A stretch of 29,891 nt of DNA, taken from BOG-938 sp048498155. Lineage in GTDB: Bacteria > Pseudomonadota > Alphaproteobacteria > Caulobacterales > Caulobacteraceae. The stretch lies in contig JBEHYN010000037.1 in NCBI GenBank assembly GCA_048498155.1, positions 1 through 29,891 on the forward strand. The letters run 5' to 3'. Of this stretch, positions 1 through 6,311 are shown piece by piece. Both the position numbers and the translations under genes were made by a program. Positions within the stretch are counted from its first letter, which is position 1. Each line of letters begins with the position of its first letter. Under the pieces are notes generated by a model. That model was not told the origin of the DNA. It was given only the letters and a program-made list of their open reading frames with translations, and did not search any database.

Positions 1-99
1 AAGCAAACCAGCCTTGGGCTGCTGCGCAGCAGCCCAAGGCTCAAACCCCAACCATCTGTCCCTGAATTTACGTGTCTCAGTGCAGGGGTGCACTCCAAT
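1..99 (-). repeat. Left terminal dispersed repeat with a 32-bp perfect palindrome
   Basis: On the minus strand this stretch reads TTGGAGTGCACCCC, then a TGAGACA-like block, AATTCAGGGACAG, GGTTGG and finally a palindrome at 10-41 whose half is AGCCTTGGGCTGCTGC. The same blocks in the same order and at nearly the same spacing occur at 29792-29875 on the plus strand, so the two window ends carry one repeat family in inverted orientation. The conserved blocks match closely while the palindromes differ in sequence, as in REP-like elements. No transposase is present here. From memory, motifs like TTCAGGGACAG flank some REP-associated tyrosine transposase genes; that link is a weak inference. The repeat runs off the window edge. 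Confidence 0.7.
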
Positions 100-2001
100 C
101 CTTTGGAACTCGTCTGGATCGATAGGCTTGGAGACGTGTTCGTTCATCCCAGCCCCAAGACAGGCCTCGACGTCATGGGCCATGGCGTTGGCGGTCAAGG
201 CGATGATCGGTGTTTGAGAGACCGCTCCAGGAAGAGCGCGAATCAGACGAGCGGCCTGCAATCCGTCCATGCCGGCCATCTGAACATCCATCAAGATCAA
301 GTGGTAGTGCCCGGATTGGACCGCTTCGACGGCGTCGGCCCCGTTGTCCACGCAGTCGACGAGGTAGCCCTCGCTCTCAAGCAGGGTGCGGGCCAGCAGC
401 GTGTTGATCTCGTTGTCTTCGGCCAGCAGAATGCGAGCCGTTCCCGGCTGAGAGGCTGAAGATGGAATCGGCGTATGCGCAATGGGATCGACGGGCGCGG
501 AGGTCTCAGTCTTGAGCATCAGGCCGGCTAGGCAGTCCAATAGGGCTTGATGGCGCACCGGCTTGGTAAGGTAGGCTTCAAAGCCGACTTGCGCGGCTCG
601 GTCGGTGCTGATCGGCACCCCGATGGAGGACGCCAGCACGAGCCTAGGCTGACGCCAATTGGGATTGGCGCGTATTATTTCGGCCACTTCGTCGCCGGCT
701 ATGTCCGGCATCATGTGATCCAACAGGACAATGTCAAAAGGCGCGCCGCGTTCATCGGCCTCCTTTATGGACGCGAGGGCGTCGATGCCGCCTTCCACCT
801 CAGAGATGATCGCGCCCTCGCACTGAAGCTGGCGCGCGAAGATGCTTCGATTGAGTTCGATGTCGTCCACGATGAGGATTCGAACGCCCTTCAGATCATC
901 TTTTCTATGATGGGGACGACTTGGCTGGACCGTACCTTGGTCCAAGGACAGTTCGAACCAGAAGGTGCTGCCGCCGCCGGAGCGGTCCACCACGCCGATC
1001 TGGCCGCCCATGAGTTCGACGAGCTGCCGGCAGATGGATAGCCCAAGCCCGGTGCCGCCAAAACGGCGGGTAATCGAGCCGTCCGCTTGTTGGAACTTCT
1101 GGAACAGCTTGCCTTTCGCGTCTTCCGTCAGGCCAATGCCGGTGTCATGGACTTCAAAACGAAGGGCCGTGCGGTCGCCCTGGCGCGGTCGGGCCGTCAC
1201 CTCGACCGATACGAATCCGCGGTCGGTGAACTTCAACGCGTTGGACAGGAGGTTAAGGAGAATCTGCCGCAATCGGGTGGGATCGCCGCGAAACGCGGCG
1301 CGCGCGCCATCGTCCAAATAGGAAGCGATCTCGAGCGACTTTTCCTGAGCGCGGGTAGACAGCAGTTCGACCACGTCTTCGACGATGGCCTCGAGATTGA
1401 AGTCAATTTCTTCGATCTCGACCTTTCCGGCCTCCAATTTGGAGACGTCCAATATGTCGTTGATGATCCCCAAGAGGCAGTCGGCCGATACCCGAACCGC
1501 TTCTGCAAATTTGCGCTGCTCGGCGGTGAGTTCGCTACGCAGCAACAGCCCGTTCATGCCGATGACGCCGTTCATCGGCGTTCGAATTTCATGGCTCATA
1601 TTGGCCAGGAATTCCGATTTCGCCCTATTGGAGGCCTCGGCCTCGTCTCGGGCGAGCACTAGCGCTTCGGCGTTGCGCTTGGAGTCCGTGATGTCCTGCA
1701 CAATGCTGATCAACCCGCCGCTCGACGTGGGCCGGTGCTCGATGCGTAGCCAGCGCCCCACCTCGGTCTGGACTTCTCGCGGGGGGTCGCCGGCCCGCCT
1801 CGCTTCAACACGCGCGCGAACCCAGGGCTCGCGGTCCGCTGGTTCGACCATCGAACTATTCTCGGCGCGCTGCCGGAAGATTTCGGTGGCGGTTATGCCG
1901 ACGTGCAAGGTTACGACGCCGATGCCCATCGTTTCTTCGTAATTGGTGTTCCAGGCCAGGAGCCGATCATCGGCGTCATAAATCGCCAATCCATCGGTCA
2001 T
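1..2001 (-). CDS. Hybrid sensor histidine kinase with two receiver domains, 3' partial
   Basis: A signalling kinase that would autophosphorylate on His and pass phosphate to its own receiver domains. From the ATG at 2001 the order is: PAS-like sensor (about 1-110; DADDRLLAWN near the start), HisKA with FLANMSHEIRTPMNG (phospho-His at residue 137), HATPase_c with the N box LLNLLSNALKFT (about 248-259), HDTGIGLT and GTGLGLSI, receiver 1 (VDD about 378-379, phospho-Asp 428 in LLDHMMPD, Lys in LTKP), receiver 2 (phospho-Asp 572 in LMDVQM, Lys in SKPID). No transmembrane segment is visible, so it is probably cytoplasmic. The frame stays open to base 1: the last ~33 codons come from the terminal repeat, so the true stop is not seen. 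The start is uncertain, because PAS helix residues (LREAVDV) are encoded in frame upstream of this ATG. See the displaced N-terminus at 1998-2081. Confidence 0.9.
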   Translation of the reverse strand, partial: MTDGLAIYDADDRLLAWNTNYEETMGIGVVTLHVGITATEIFRQRAENSSMVEPADREPWVRARVEARRAGDPPREVQTEVGRWLRIEHRPTSSGGLISIVQDITDSKRNAEALVLARDEAEASNRAKSEFLANMSHEIRTPMNGVIGMNGLLLRSELTAEQRKFAEAVRVSADCLLGIINDILDVSKLEAGKVEIEEIDFNLEAIVEDVVELLSTRAQEKSLEIASYLDDGARAAFRGDPTRLRQILLNLLSNALKFTDRGFVSVEVTARPRQGDRTALRFEVHDTGIGLTEDAKGKLFQKFQQADGSITRRFGGTGLGLSICRQLVELMGGQIGVVDRSGGGSTFWFELSLDQGTVQPSRPHHRKDDLKGVRILIVDDIELNRSIFARQLQCEGAIISEVEGGIDALASIKEADERGAPFDIVLLDHMMPDIAGDEVAEIIRANPNWRQPRLVLASSIGVPISTDRAAQVGFEAYLTKPVRHQALLDCLAGLMLKTETSAPVDPIAHTPIPSSASQPGTARILLAEDNEINTLLARTLLESEGYLVDCVDNGADAVEAVQSGHYHLILMDVQMAGMDGLQAARLIRALPGAVSQTPIIALTANAMAHDVEACLGAGMNEHVSKPIDPDEFQRIGVHPCTETRKFRDRWLGFEPWAAAQQPKAGLL

Positions 2002-2081
2002 GACATCGACCGCCTCGCGCAACGGATCGGTGGCTTGTTTGCGATTTCACCCCCGCCAAGCCCCGCGAACATCTTTAGCAT
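1998..2081 (-). pseudogene. Displaced N-terminus (or 27-codon leader ORF) of the hybrid kinase
   Basis: An ATG at 2081 is preceded by a strong ribosome binding site (AGGAGG at 2096-2091, 9-nt spacer). It opens a frame starting MLKMFAGLGGGEIANK that ends in TGA at 2000-1998, overlapping the downstream ATG of the kinase by 4 nt (ATGA). The kinase frame itself has a stop just upstream (TGA at about 2049) but encodes a sensible PAS-leading helix (DPLREAVDVMTDG) before its first ATG. The simplest reading is one frameshift between about 2047 and 2020 that separates the real start from the body, either real or a sequencing error. The alternative is a leader peptide translationally coupled to the kinase. 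Confidence 0.55.
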
Positions 2082-2203
2082 GAGACGTATCCTCCTCGTG
2101 GGCGATTTTTGACGCCGCAGCTAGATAACGGCCACGGACGTTAAGTGGGATATCTGCACCGGACCTGAACTCGCCTTTGAAGCGCATTATCCATGGGAAT
2201 GAC

Positions 2204-2218
2204 TTAACTGCAGGTTAG
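2204..2218. promoter_or_regulatory. Possible CtrA-like site (TTAA-N7-TTAG)
   Basis: In the gap between the kinase and the next gene lies TTAA, seven bases, then TTAG. This differs at one base from the TTAA-N7-TTAA consensus of the cell-cycle regulator CtrA known from Caulobacter. The whole stretch is also a partial inverted repeat centred on CTGCAG. A short site like this can occur by chance. Confidence 0.2.
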
Positions 2219-2360
2219 GAGCAGGCAATCACCACGGCGGGCCGCCCTCAATGCAAACGCGTGCGCCTGATCGCGCGTTTGGGAATGAGCTCAAACGCCA
2301 ATGCCGCGGGAACACAGCGACGCGGCTCACGTTGATCAAGGACTGCATACGGAACCGACC

Positions 2361-2879
2361 ATGTCAGGCCCGCCCCCCGAACCTCTGCCCGAACTGAGCG
2401 AAACCATCGCGCCGCCTGTTGAGGTGTTACAAGCGACCTTCTTTCGCCTGGGCCGCGCGCCCCTGGCCCTATTCGGCCCCTTCGCCGGTCTGGTCATATT
2501 GTGTGGCGCGGCGCCTTCGTCGATGGATGCAGCTTTCAACGGAACCATCGTCTCGACCTATCCGGACGGCCGGACTGCGGAACTCTACCTTCAGCGGGAC
2601 GGCGCCTATAACGCCCTGGGCCGGCGCGGCGATCCCTCAAACGGCCACTGGAAGCTCGGCAATGGCAAGCTGTGCCTAACCCAGTCCAGACCCCTTCCCG
2701 TTCCCTTCGCGGTTTGCACCTCGGTTCCCGCCGATGGTCTGCAGGTCGGCTGGTCGGCCAAGGCTGTCACGGGCGAGGCTATCAAGGTGAGGTTGGTGAA
2801 GGGTCATTTCGTGGGGAAGGCCGCGCCTCCTGCCGATGACAATGCGGAAAAACCACAAACCGTGTCGCGGCAAAATTGA
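2361..2879 (+). CDS. Hypothetical exported or membrane-anchored protein
   Basis: I do not recognise a named family. From the ATG at 2361 the protein has a Pro-rich N-tail (1-20), one hydrophobic segment (about 34-51, LALFGPFAGLVILCGA) and a roughly 100-residue region rich in short beta-type stretches (NGTIVSTYPDG, AELYLQRDG, GHWKLGNGKLCL), then a hydrophilic tail. Two Cys residues (in KLCLTQ and AVCTS) could form a disulfide outside the cytoplasm. The start is uncertain: an ATG at 2301 would add 20 residues, while a GTG at 2424 would give a more standard signal peptide (LQATFFRLGRAPLALFG). No start has a good ribosome binding site. Its 3' end overlaps the convergent GtrA-like gene by 98 bp, so one of the two ends may be misplaced. 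Confidence 0.55.
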   Translation: MSGPPPEPLPELSETIAPPVEVLQATFFRLGRAPLALFGPFAGLVILCGAAPSSMDAAFNGTIVSTYPDGRTAELYLQRDGAYNALGRRGDPSNGHWKLGNGKLCLTQSRPLPVPFAVCTSVPADGLQVGWSAKAVTGEAIKVRLVKGHFVGKAAPPADDNAEKPQTVSRQN

Positions 2880-3252
2880 GGACCCAGGCCGAAACGGAAC
2901 CCACCGCCACGGCGAAGGTCGGGTTGGCGATCACCGGCCAGTGGCTTGAAACCATGGTCACGAAAATCCAGTAGTTGCAGACATTGCCGAAGCTGTTGCA
3001 CACCATATAGCGCGCCCACTGGCCGACCAGCAGGCAGCGCTCCAGCTGGCGAAAGACCCCCAGTCCGTTAACAGCGAAGGTCACGTGCATGGCGCACAGT
3101 AACGACACCGCCCGCGCCCAGGCCGGTTCCAATCCAACCCACAGCATCAGGTGCAGGACGGCGACATCCACCCCAAAACCGATCACGCTGACGCCGCAAT
3201 GGTGCGCCGCGAATCTTAGTTCACGCAGTACAGGCTGTTCCGGCAGGGTCAT
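2782..3252 (-). CDS. GtrA-like family membrane protein
   Basis: A small inner-membrane protein of about 156 residues with the four hydrophobic segments expected of the GtrA/DPMS1 family: about residues 18-40, 45-65, 78-100 and 105-127. The motifs LRFAAHHCGVSVIGFGVDV near the start and LNFAATRFVVF near the end are typical of the family. Known members help flip or use polyprenyl-linked sugars for surface glycan modification; the substrate cannot be read here. The ATG at 3252 is preferred because GGAGTGGG lies 6 nt upstream; a longer frame from 3315 has no such site. The gene is divergent from the lipid kinase gene at 3361 and converges on the exported protein gene with a 98-bp overlap. Confidence 0.8.
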   Translation of the reverse strand: MTLPEQPVLRELRFAAHHCGVSVIGFGVDVAVLHLMLWVGLEPAWARAVSLLCAMHVTFAVNGLGVFRQLERCLLVGQWARYMVCNSFGNVCNYWIFVTMVSSHWPVIANPTFAVAVGSVSAWVLNFAATRFVVFPHCHRQEARPSPRNDPSPTSP

Positions 3253-3360
3253 GTTTGTCCCACTCCAATCCCTGTGCCAACGTCCGAGTAGGGTGCGGCG
3301 TTGCGTGACCAACATGGGTCGGGCTCGGCAACCCTGGCCTTGCCGGCGCGTTTGGGGGCG

Positions 3361-4257
3361 ATGAACAAAACCACGCGAGAACTAACGTCATCGGCCTCGA
3401 TTCGGCGGGTCGAGGCGGTCATCAATCCGGCGTCCGGCGGCGTAGGACCGGAGTCGGCCGATGAGCTGAAGTCGATCCTTGATGAGTTCGGCTTGGACAG
3501 TCGCGTGGTGGCCGCCGAGCCGGACCGGATTGAGCAGGTCCTGGCCGACGCCATCGCGGCCAAGCCGGACCTGCTGATCGTGCTGGCCGGCGACGGCACC
3601 GCCGGTCGCGCGGCGGATCTATGTGGCCCGCGCGGTCCTCTATTGGCGCCCTTGCCCGGCGGCACGATGAACATGCTGCCTAACGCCCTATATGGTCACC
3701 TGCCTTGGCGCGACGCCCTGATCGCCTGTCTTGAGCGCGGCCGCGAACGCCCCGTCTCTTGCGGCGAAGTCGGCGGACACAGGTTCTACTGCGCCGCCAT
3801 CCTGGGCGCGCCCGCCTTCTGGGCGCCAGCCCGCGAAGCGGCGCGCAAAGGCGATCTGCGGCAAGCTTGGCGTAAGGCGGTGTTCGCCTTCAGCCGCGCC
3901 TTTCTGACTCGCTTGAGATTCCAGGCCGGCGAGGGGCGCGCGCACTCCATGGTGGCCCTCAGCCTGATTTGCCCGCTGGTGTCCAAGGCCCTACACGACA
4001 AAAAGGCCCTGGAAGCGGCCAGGCTGGATCTGCACGATATGGTGGAGGTGTTCAGGCTGGCGCTGCACAATATGCTCGGCGACTGGAGGGCCGATCCCGC
4101 CGTAGCCACCGAGCCCTGCGTGCAGGGCCGGGCTTGGGCGCGGCGGAGGATTCCCTGCTTGATCGACGGTGAAATGCATTGGCTCACCCGCTCGGCGGAC
4201 ATCCGTTTCGTTGAAAAAGCCTTCCGCGCCCTAGCTCCTGAAGAGCCGGGAGCTTGA
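3361..4257 (+). CDS. Diacylglycerol/lipid kinase family protein (DAGK catalytic domain)
   Basis: A cytoplasmic or membrane-peripheral lipid kinase of the DgkB/YegS/BmrU type, expected to phosphorylate a lipid hydroxyl with ATP. It is 298 residues, the usual length. Nucleotide-binding signatures are in place: NPASGG at 22-27, AGDGTAGRAA at 76-85 (the family GGDGT loop with Ala for the first Gly) and LPGGTMNMLP at 98-107. The C-terminal half has the expected beta-rich lipid-binding region ending in IRFVEKAF. The ATG at 3361 is chosen over a TTG at 3301, because the longer form would start close to the divergent GtrA-like gene and adds unconserved sequence. Its TGA overlaps the TTG start of the next gene, so the two are translationally coupled. 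Confidence 0.88.
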   Translation: MNKTTRELTSSASIRRVEAVINPASGGVGPESADELKSILDEFGLDSRVVAAEPDRIEQVLADAIAAKPDLLIVLAGDGTAGRAADLCGPRGPLLAPLPGGTMNMLPNALYGHLPWRDALIACLERGRERPVSCGEVGGHRFYCAAILGAPAFWAPAREAARKGDLRQAWRKAVFAFSRAFLTRLRFQAGEGRAHSMVALSLICPLVSKALHDKKALEAARLDLHDMVEVFRLALHNMLGDWRADPAVATEPCVQGRAWARRRIPCLIDGEMHWLTRSADIRFVEKAFRALAPEEPGA

Positions 4258-5033
4258 CCGTCCGCCTGGCCCACCTCAGCGATATCCATTTCGGCGCCGA
4301 GAACCGTCCGGCGACCGAGGCCGCGATTGACGCGGTGGCGGCCTTTTCTCCGCATCTTACCGTGGTCACCGGCGACCTGACCCTCGACGGTCGGCCGAAG
4401 GAATTTGTCACTGCACGCGCCTGGCTGGACCGCTTGCCTCGGCCCCTGCTGGTCACGCCGGGCAATCACGACACGCCCTATCTCAACCTGCTCCTTCGCG
4501 CCCTGACCCCCTTTGACCGTTACCGCCGCTATATCGGCGAGCCGGAACATGCGGCGTTCGACGGACCCCATCTGAGTGCGCGTGCGGTCAACAGCGCCCG
4601 GGGAGCCCAGCCCAGGCCGGACTGGTCCAAGGGCGCTATCGACCTGGAAAGCTTGGGCCGCGTCGCCAACGAAATGGCGGCTCGACCGGACGTGCTAAAG
4701 GTATTCGCCTGTCACCATCCCCTGATCGATCTGGAGGGCATGCCGGTGACCGGCGGGGTGCATCGGGGAGCTGCCGCCGCCGCGCTGCTGGCGCAAGCCA
4801 GGATCGACCTGATCCTGACTGGCCACGTGCACAATCCCTTCGCCCTGGCCTTGGAGTCCGGCCCCCGTGCGTCCTACGCCATCGGCGCGGGGACCTTGTC
4901 CCTGCGCACCCGGGGCGCGCCGGCCGGCTTCGCCCTGATCGAAGCGGACGAGGACACCGTGAACGTCACCGCCCTGGGCTGGAACGGCTCGGCGTTTGAG
5001 ACCTACCGCGCCTGGCCCCTGCCGCGCGGCTAG
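4254..5033 (+). CDS. Metallophosphoesterase of the class III phosphodiesterase (CpdA-like) type
   Basis: A calcineurin-like two-metal phosphoesterase of 259 residues. All metal-ligand motifs are present in order: DIH (Asp10, His12), GDLT (Asp41), GNHD (Asn71, His72), CHHP (His154-His155) and GHVH (His191, His193). This layout matches the CpdA/cyclic-nucleotide phosphodiesterase group, but the substrate (cyclic nucleotide, phospholipid head group or other phosphodiester) cannot be decided. It starts with TTG, whose last two bases are the first two of the upstream stop (TTGA overlap). Tight coupling with the lipid kinase suggests both act on lipid phosphate metabolism; that is inference. Confidence 0.9.
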   Translation: MTVRLAHLSDIHFGAENRPATEAAIDAVAAFSPHLTVVTGDLTLDGRPKEFVTARAWLDRLPRPLLVTPGNHDTPYLNLLLRALTPFDRYRRYIGEPEHAAFDGPHLSARAVNSARGAQPRPDWSKGAIDLESLGRVANEMAARPDVLKVFACHHPLIDLEGMPVTGGVHRGAAAAALLAQARIDLILTGHVHNPFALALESGPRASYAIGAGTLSLRTRGAPAGFALIEADEDTVNVTALGWNGSAFETYRAWPLPRG

Positions 5034-5079
5034 CGGATTTGCGCAGGCAACGCCCCCCGCGTACGGGCGTTGTTCTTTC

Positions 5080-5262
5080 ATGAGCAGCAGCGATCCGATT
5101 TCCATCCCCGGGCAAGATCCGGTGCAGATTCCCGGCCAAGACCCGGTCGTCATTCCCGGTCAGGACCTGCCCAACCCGCAAGCGCCGGCCGAAGAGCCGC
5201 AGCCGCAATACATGCCCGAGATTGCCCCTCAGCCCGGTCCTGCCGGCGACCCGACCGCCTAA
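5080..5262 (+). CDS. Small proline-rich protein with IPGQDPV repeats
   Basis: A 60-residue hydrophilic protein. After MSSSDP it carries three tandem 8-residue units built on IPGQDPV (SIPGQDPV, QIPGQDPV, VIPGQDLP), then an acidic Pro/Gln-rich tail ending GPAGDPTA. No signal peptide, membrane segment or Cys is present, and it is probably disordered. The repeat is conserved more at protein than DNA level (atcccc, attccc, attccc with synonymous changes), which favours a real gene. The ATG at 5080 has no clear ribosome binding site; an upstream in-frame start at 4996 would lie inside the phosphoesterase gene. Its stop overlaps the ku stop by 4 nt on the other strand. Function unknown. Confidence 0.6.
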   Translation: MSSSDPISIPGQDPVQIPGQDPVVIPGQDLPNPQAPAEEPQPQYMPEIAPQPGPAGDPTA

Positions 5263-6119
5263 GCCCGCCGCTTGGCAGCCCCGCGTGTCGGCTTGGCCTT
5301 GGGACCGGACTCGCCGCGCCGAGGAGCAGCGGAATTGCCTGCTTTGCCCTGCAGGCTGGCGCGCAAGGCCGCCATCAGGTCGGACGGCGCGGTATCCTCA
5401 GGCTCCTGCACCGACACCGGATCAGCCCCCTCGCTCTTGCGGGCGATCAGGGCCTTGAGGGCTTCCTCATAGCGATCGGTAAACTGACTGGGCTCAAACG
5501 GGCCATCCTGCTGTTCGATGATCTTGCGGGCGATGGCGATCATATTGGCGTCAGGCTTGGTCTGGGCCACATCGGCGAAGGCCTCGTCAGCGCTGCGAAC
5601 CTCATCATGGGTGTGCAGCGAATAGGCGACGATGCCCTTGCCGCGCGGCTCCAGCGCCAACAGACGTTCGCGCGTGGACAGCACCACCCGGCCCAGGGCG
5701 ATCTGGCCCGCCTCGCTCATCGCTTCGCGGATCACGCCATAGGCTTCCACGGCCAACTTGCCGTCCGGCACGACGAAATAGGGCGTGTCCCAATAGAGCC
5801 TGTCGATGTCGTCGGCCGGCACGAAGCGTTCGATGCTGATCGCCTTGGTGCTCTCCAACCGCACAGACCGGATTTCCTCATCGGTGACGAGGACGTAGCG
5901 GCCTTTCTCGATCTCATAGCCCTTGGCCAGATCGGCTCGGGCGACCGGGCCGGTGTCCGGGTCCGTGGTGACCATTTTGATGCGGTTGTTGGTCTTGGGA
6001 TTGATCAGGTTGAAATGCACATCGCCGCCCGGATCGATGGCGGAATACAGCGCCACCGGGCAGGTGACCAACGACAGCTTCAGATGACCTTGCCAAGTGG
6101 GCCGGTGGGCGGCGCTCAC
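5259..6119 (-). CDS. ku: Ku DNA end-binding protein of bacterial NHEJ
   Basis: Bacterial Ku forms a homodimeric ring that threads onto double-strand break ends and recruits LigD. The 286-residue protein has the typical N-terminus (RPTWQGHLKLSLVTCPVALY, residues 6-25), the Ku core with VHFNLI (about 34-39), the central segment with YVLVTDEEI and AYGVIREAM, and a Lys/Arg-rich C-terminal tail (GPKAKPTRGAAKRRA) that in this family binds DNA. The start is GTG at 6119, with GGAG 8 nt upstream lying inside the last codons of a 28-codon ORF that ends 2 nt before it. It is divergent from ligD across about 100 bp, the standard two-gene end-joining arrangement. Confidence 0.95.
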   Translation of the reverse strand: MSAAHRPTWQGHLKLSLVTCPVALYSAIDPGGDVHFNLINPKTNNRIKMVTTDPDTGPVARADLAKGYEIEKGRYVLVTDEEIRSVRLESTKAISIERFVPADDIDRLYWDTPYFVVPDGKLAVEAYGVIREAMSEAGQIALGRVVLSTRERLLALEPRGKGIVAYSLHTHDEVRSADEAFADVAQTKPDANMIAIARKIIEQQDGPFEPSQFTDRYEEALKALIARKSEGADPVSVQEPEDTAPSDLMAALRASLQGKAGNSAAPRRGESGPKAKPTRGAAKRRA

Positions 6120-6121
6120 GA

Positions 6122-6208
6122 TCAGACTCCGGTGTAGCGGCGCGCAGATTCAGCCCGGACCGCCCGTTTGGCCTGTTGCTGAAAGCTGGGGTTGTCGGCT
6201 TGGCTCAT
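6122..6208 (-). CDS. 28-codon ORF upstream of and coupled to ku
   Basis: A short ORF (MSQADNPSFQQQAKRAVRAE, then SARRYTGV) begins at an ATG with AGGAG 8 nt upstream, a better ribosome binding site than ku itself has. Its TGA lies 2 nt before the GTG of ku, and the presumed ribosome binding site of ku is within its last codons, so translation of the two is probably coupled. The peptide is basic and Gln/Arg-rich with no hydrophobic segment. It could be a leader controlling ku translation or a small basic protein in its own right. I do not recognise it. Confidence 0.5.
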   Translation of the reverse strand: MSQADNPSFQQQAKRAVRAESARRYTGV

Positions 6209-6311
6209 CGGGGGCGCTCCTGGCGACGTCCTGACCTCAACGAACGAGCCGACGGCCCGTTCCGGCGTTCGGCCCTACGGAACGGAGGTTCGGGTCCATC
6301 GTTGACACGTC

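Noticed and set aside
5070..6137. 355-codon plus-strand ORF
   Set aside because: It is the antisense shadow of ku, with a composition (Arg/His/Gly-rich, no motifs) set by the real gene.
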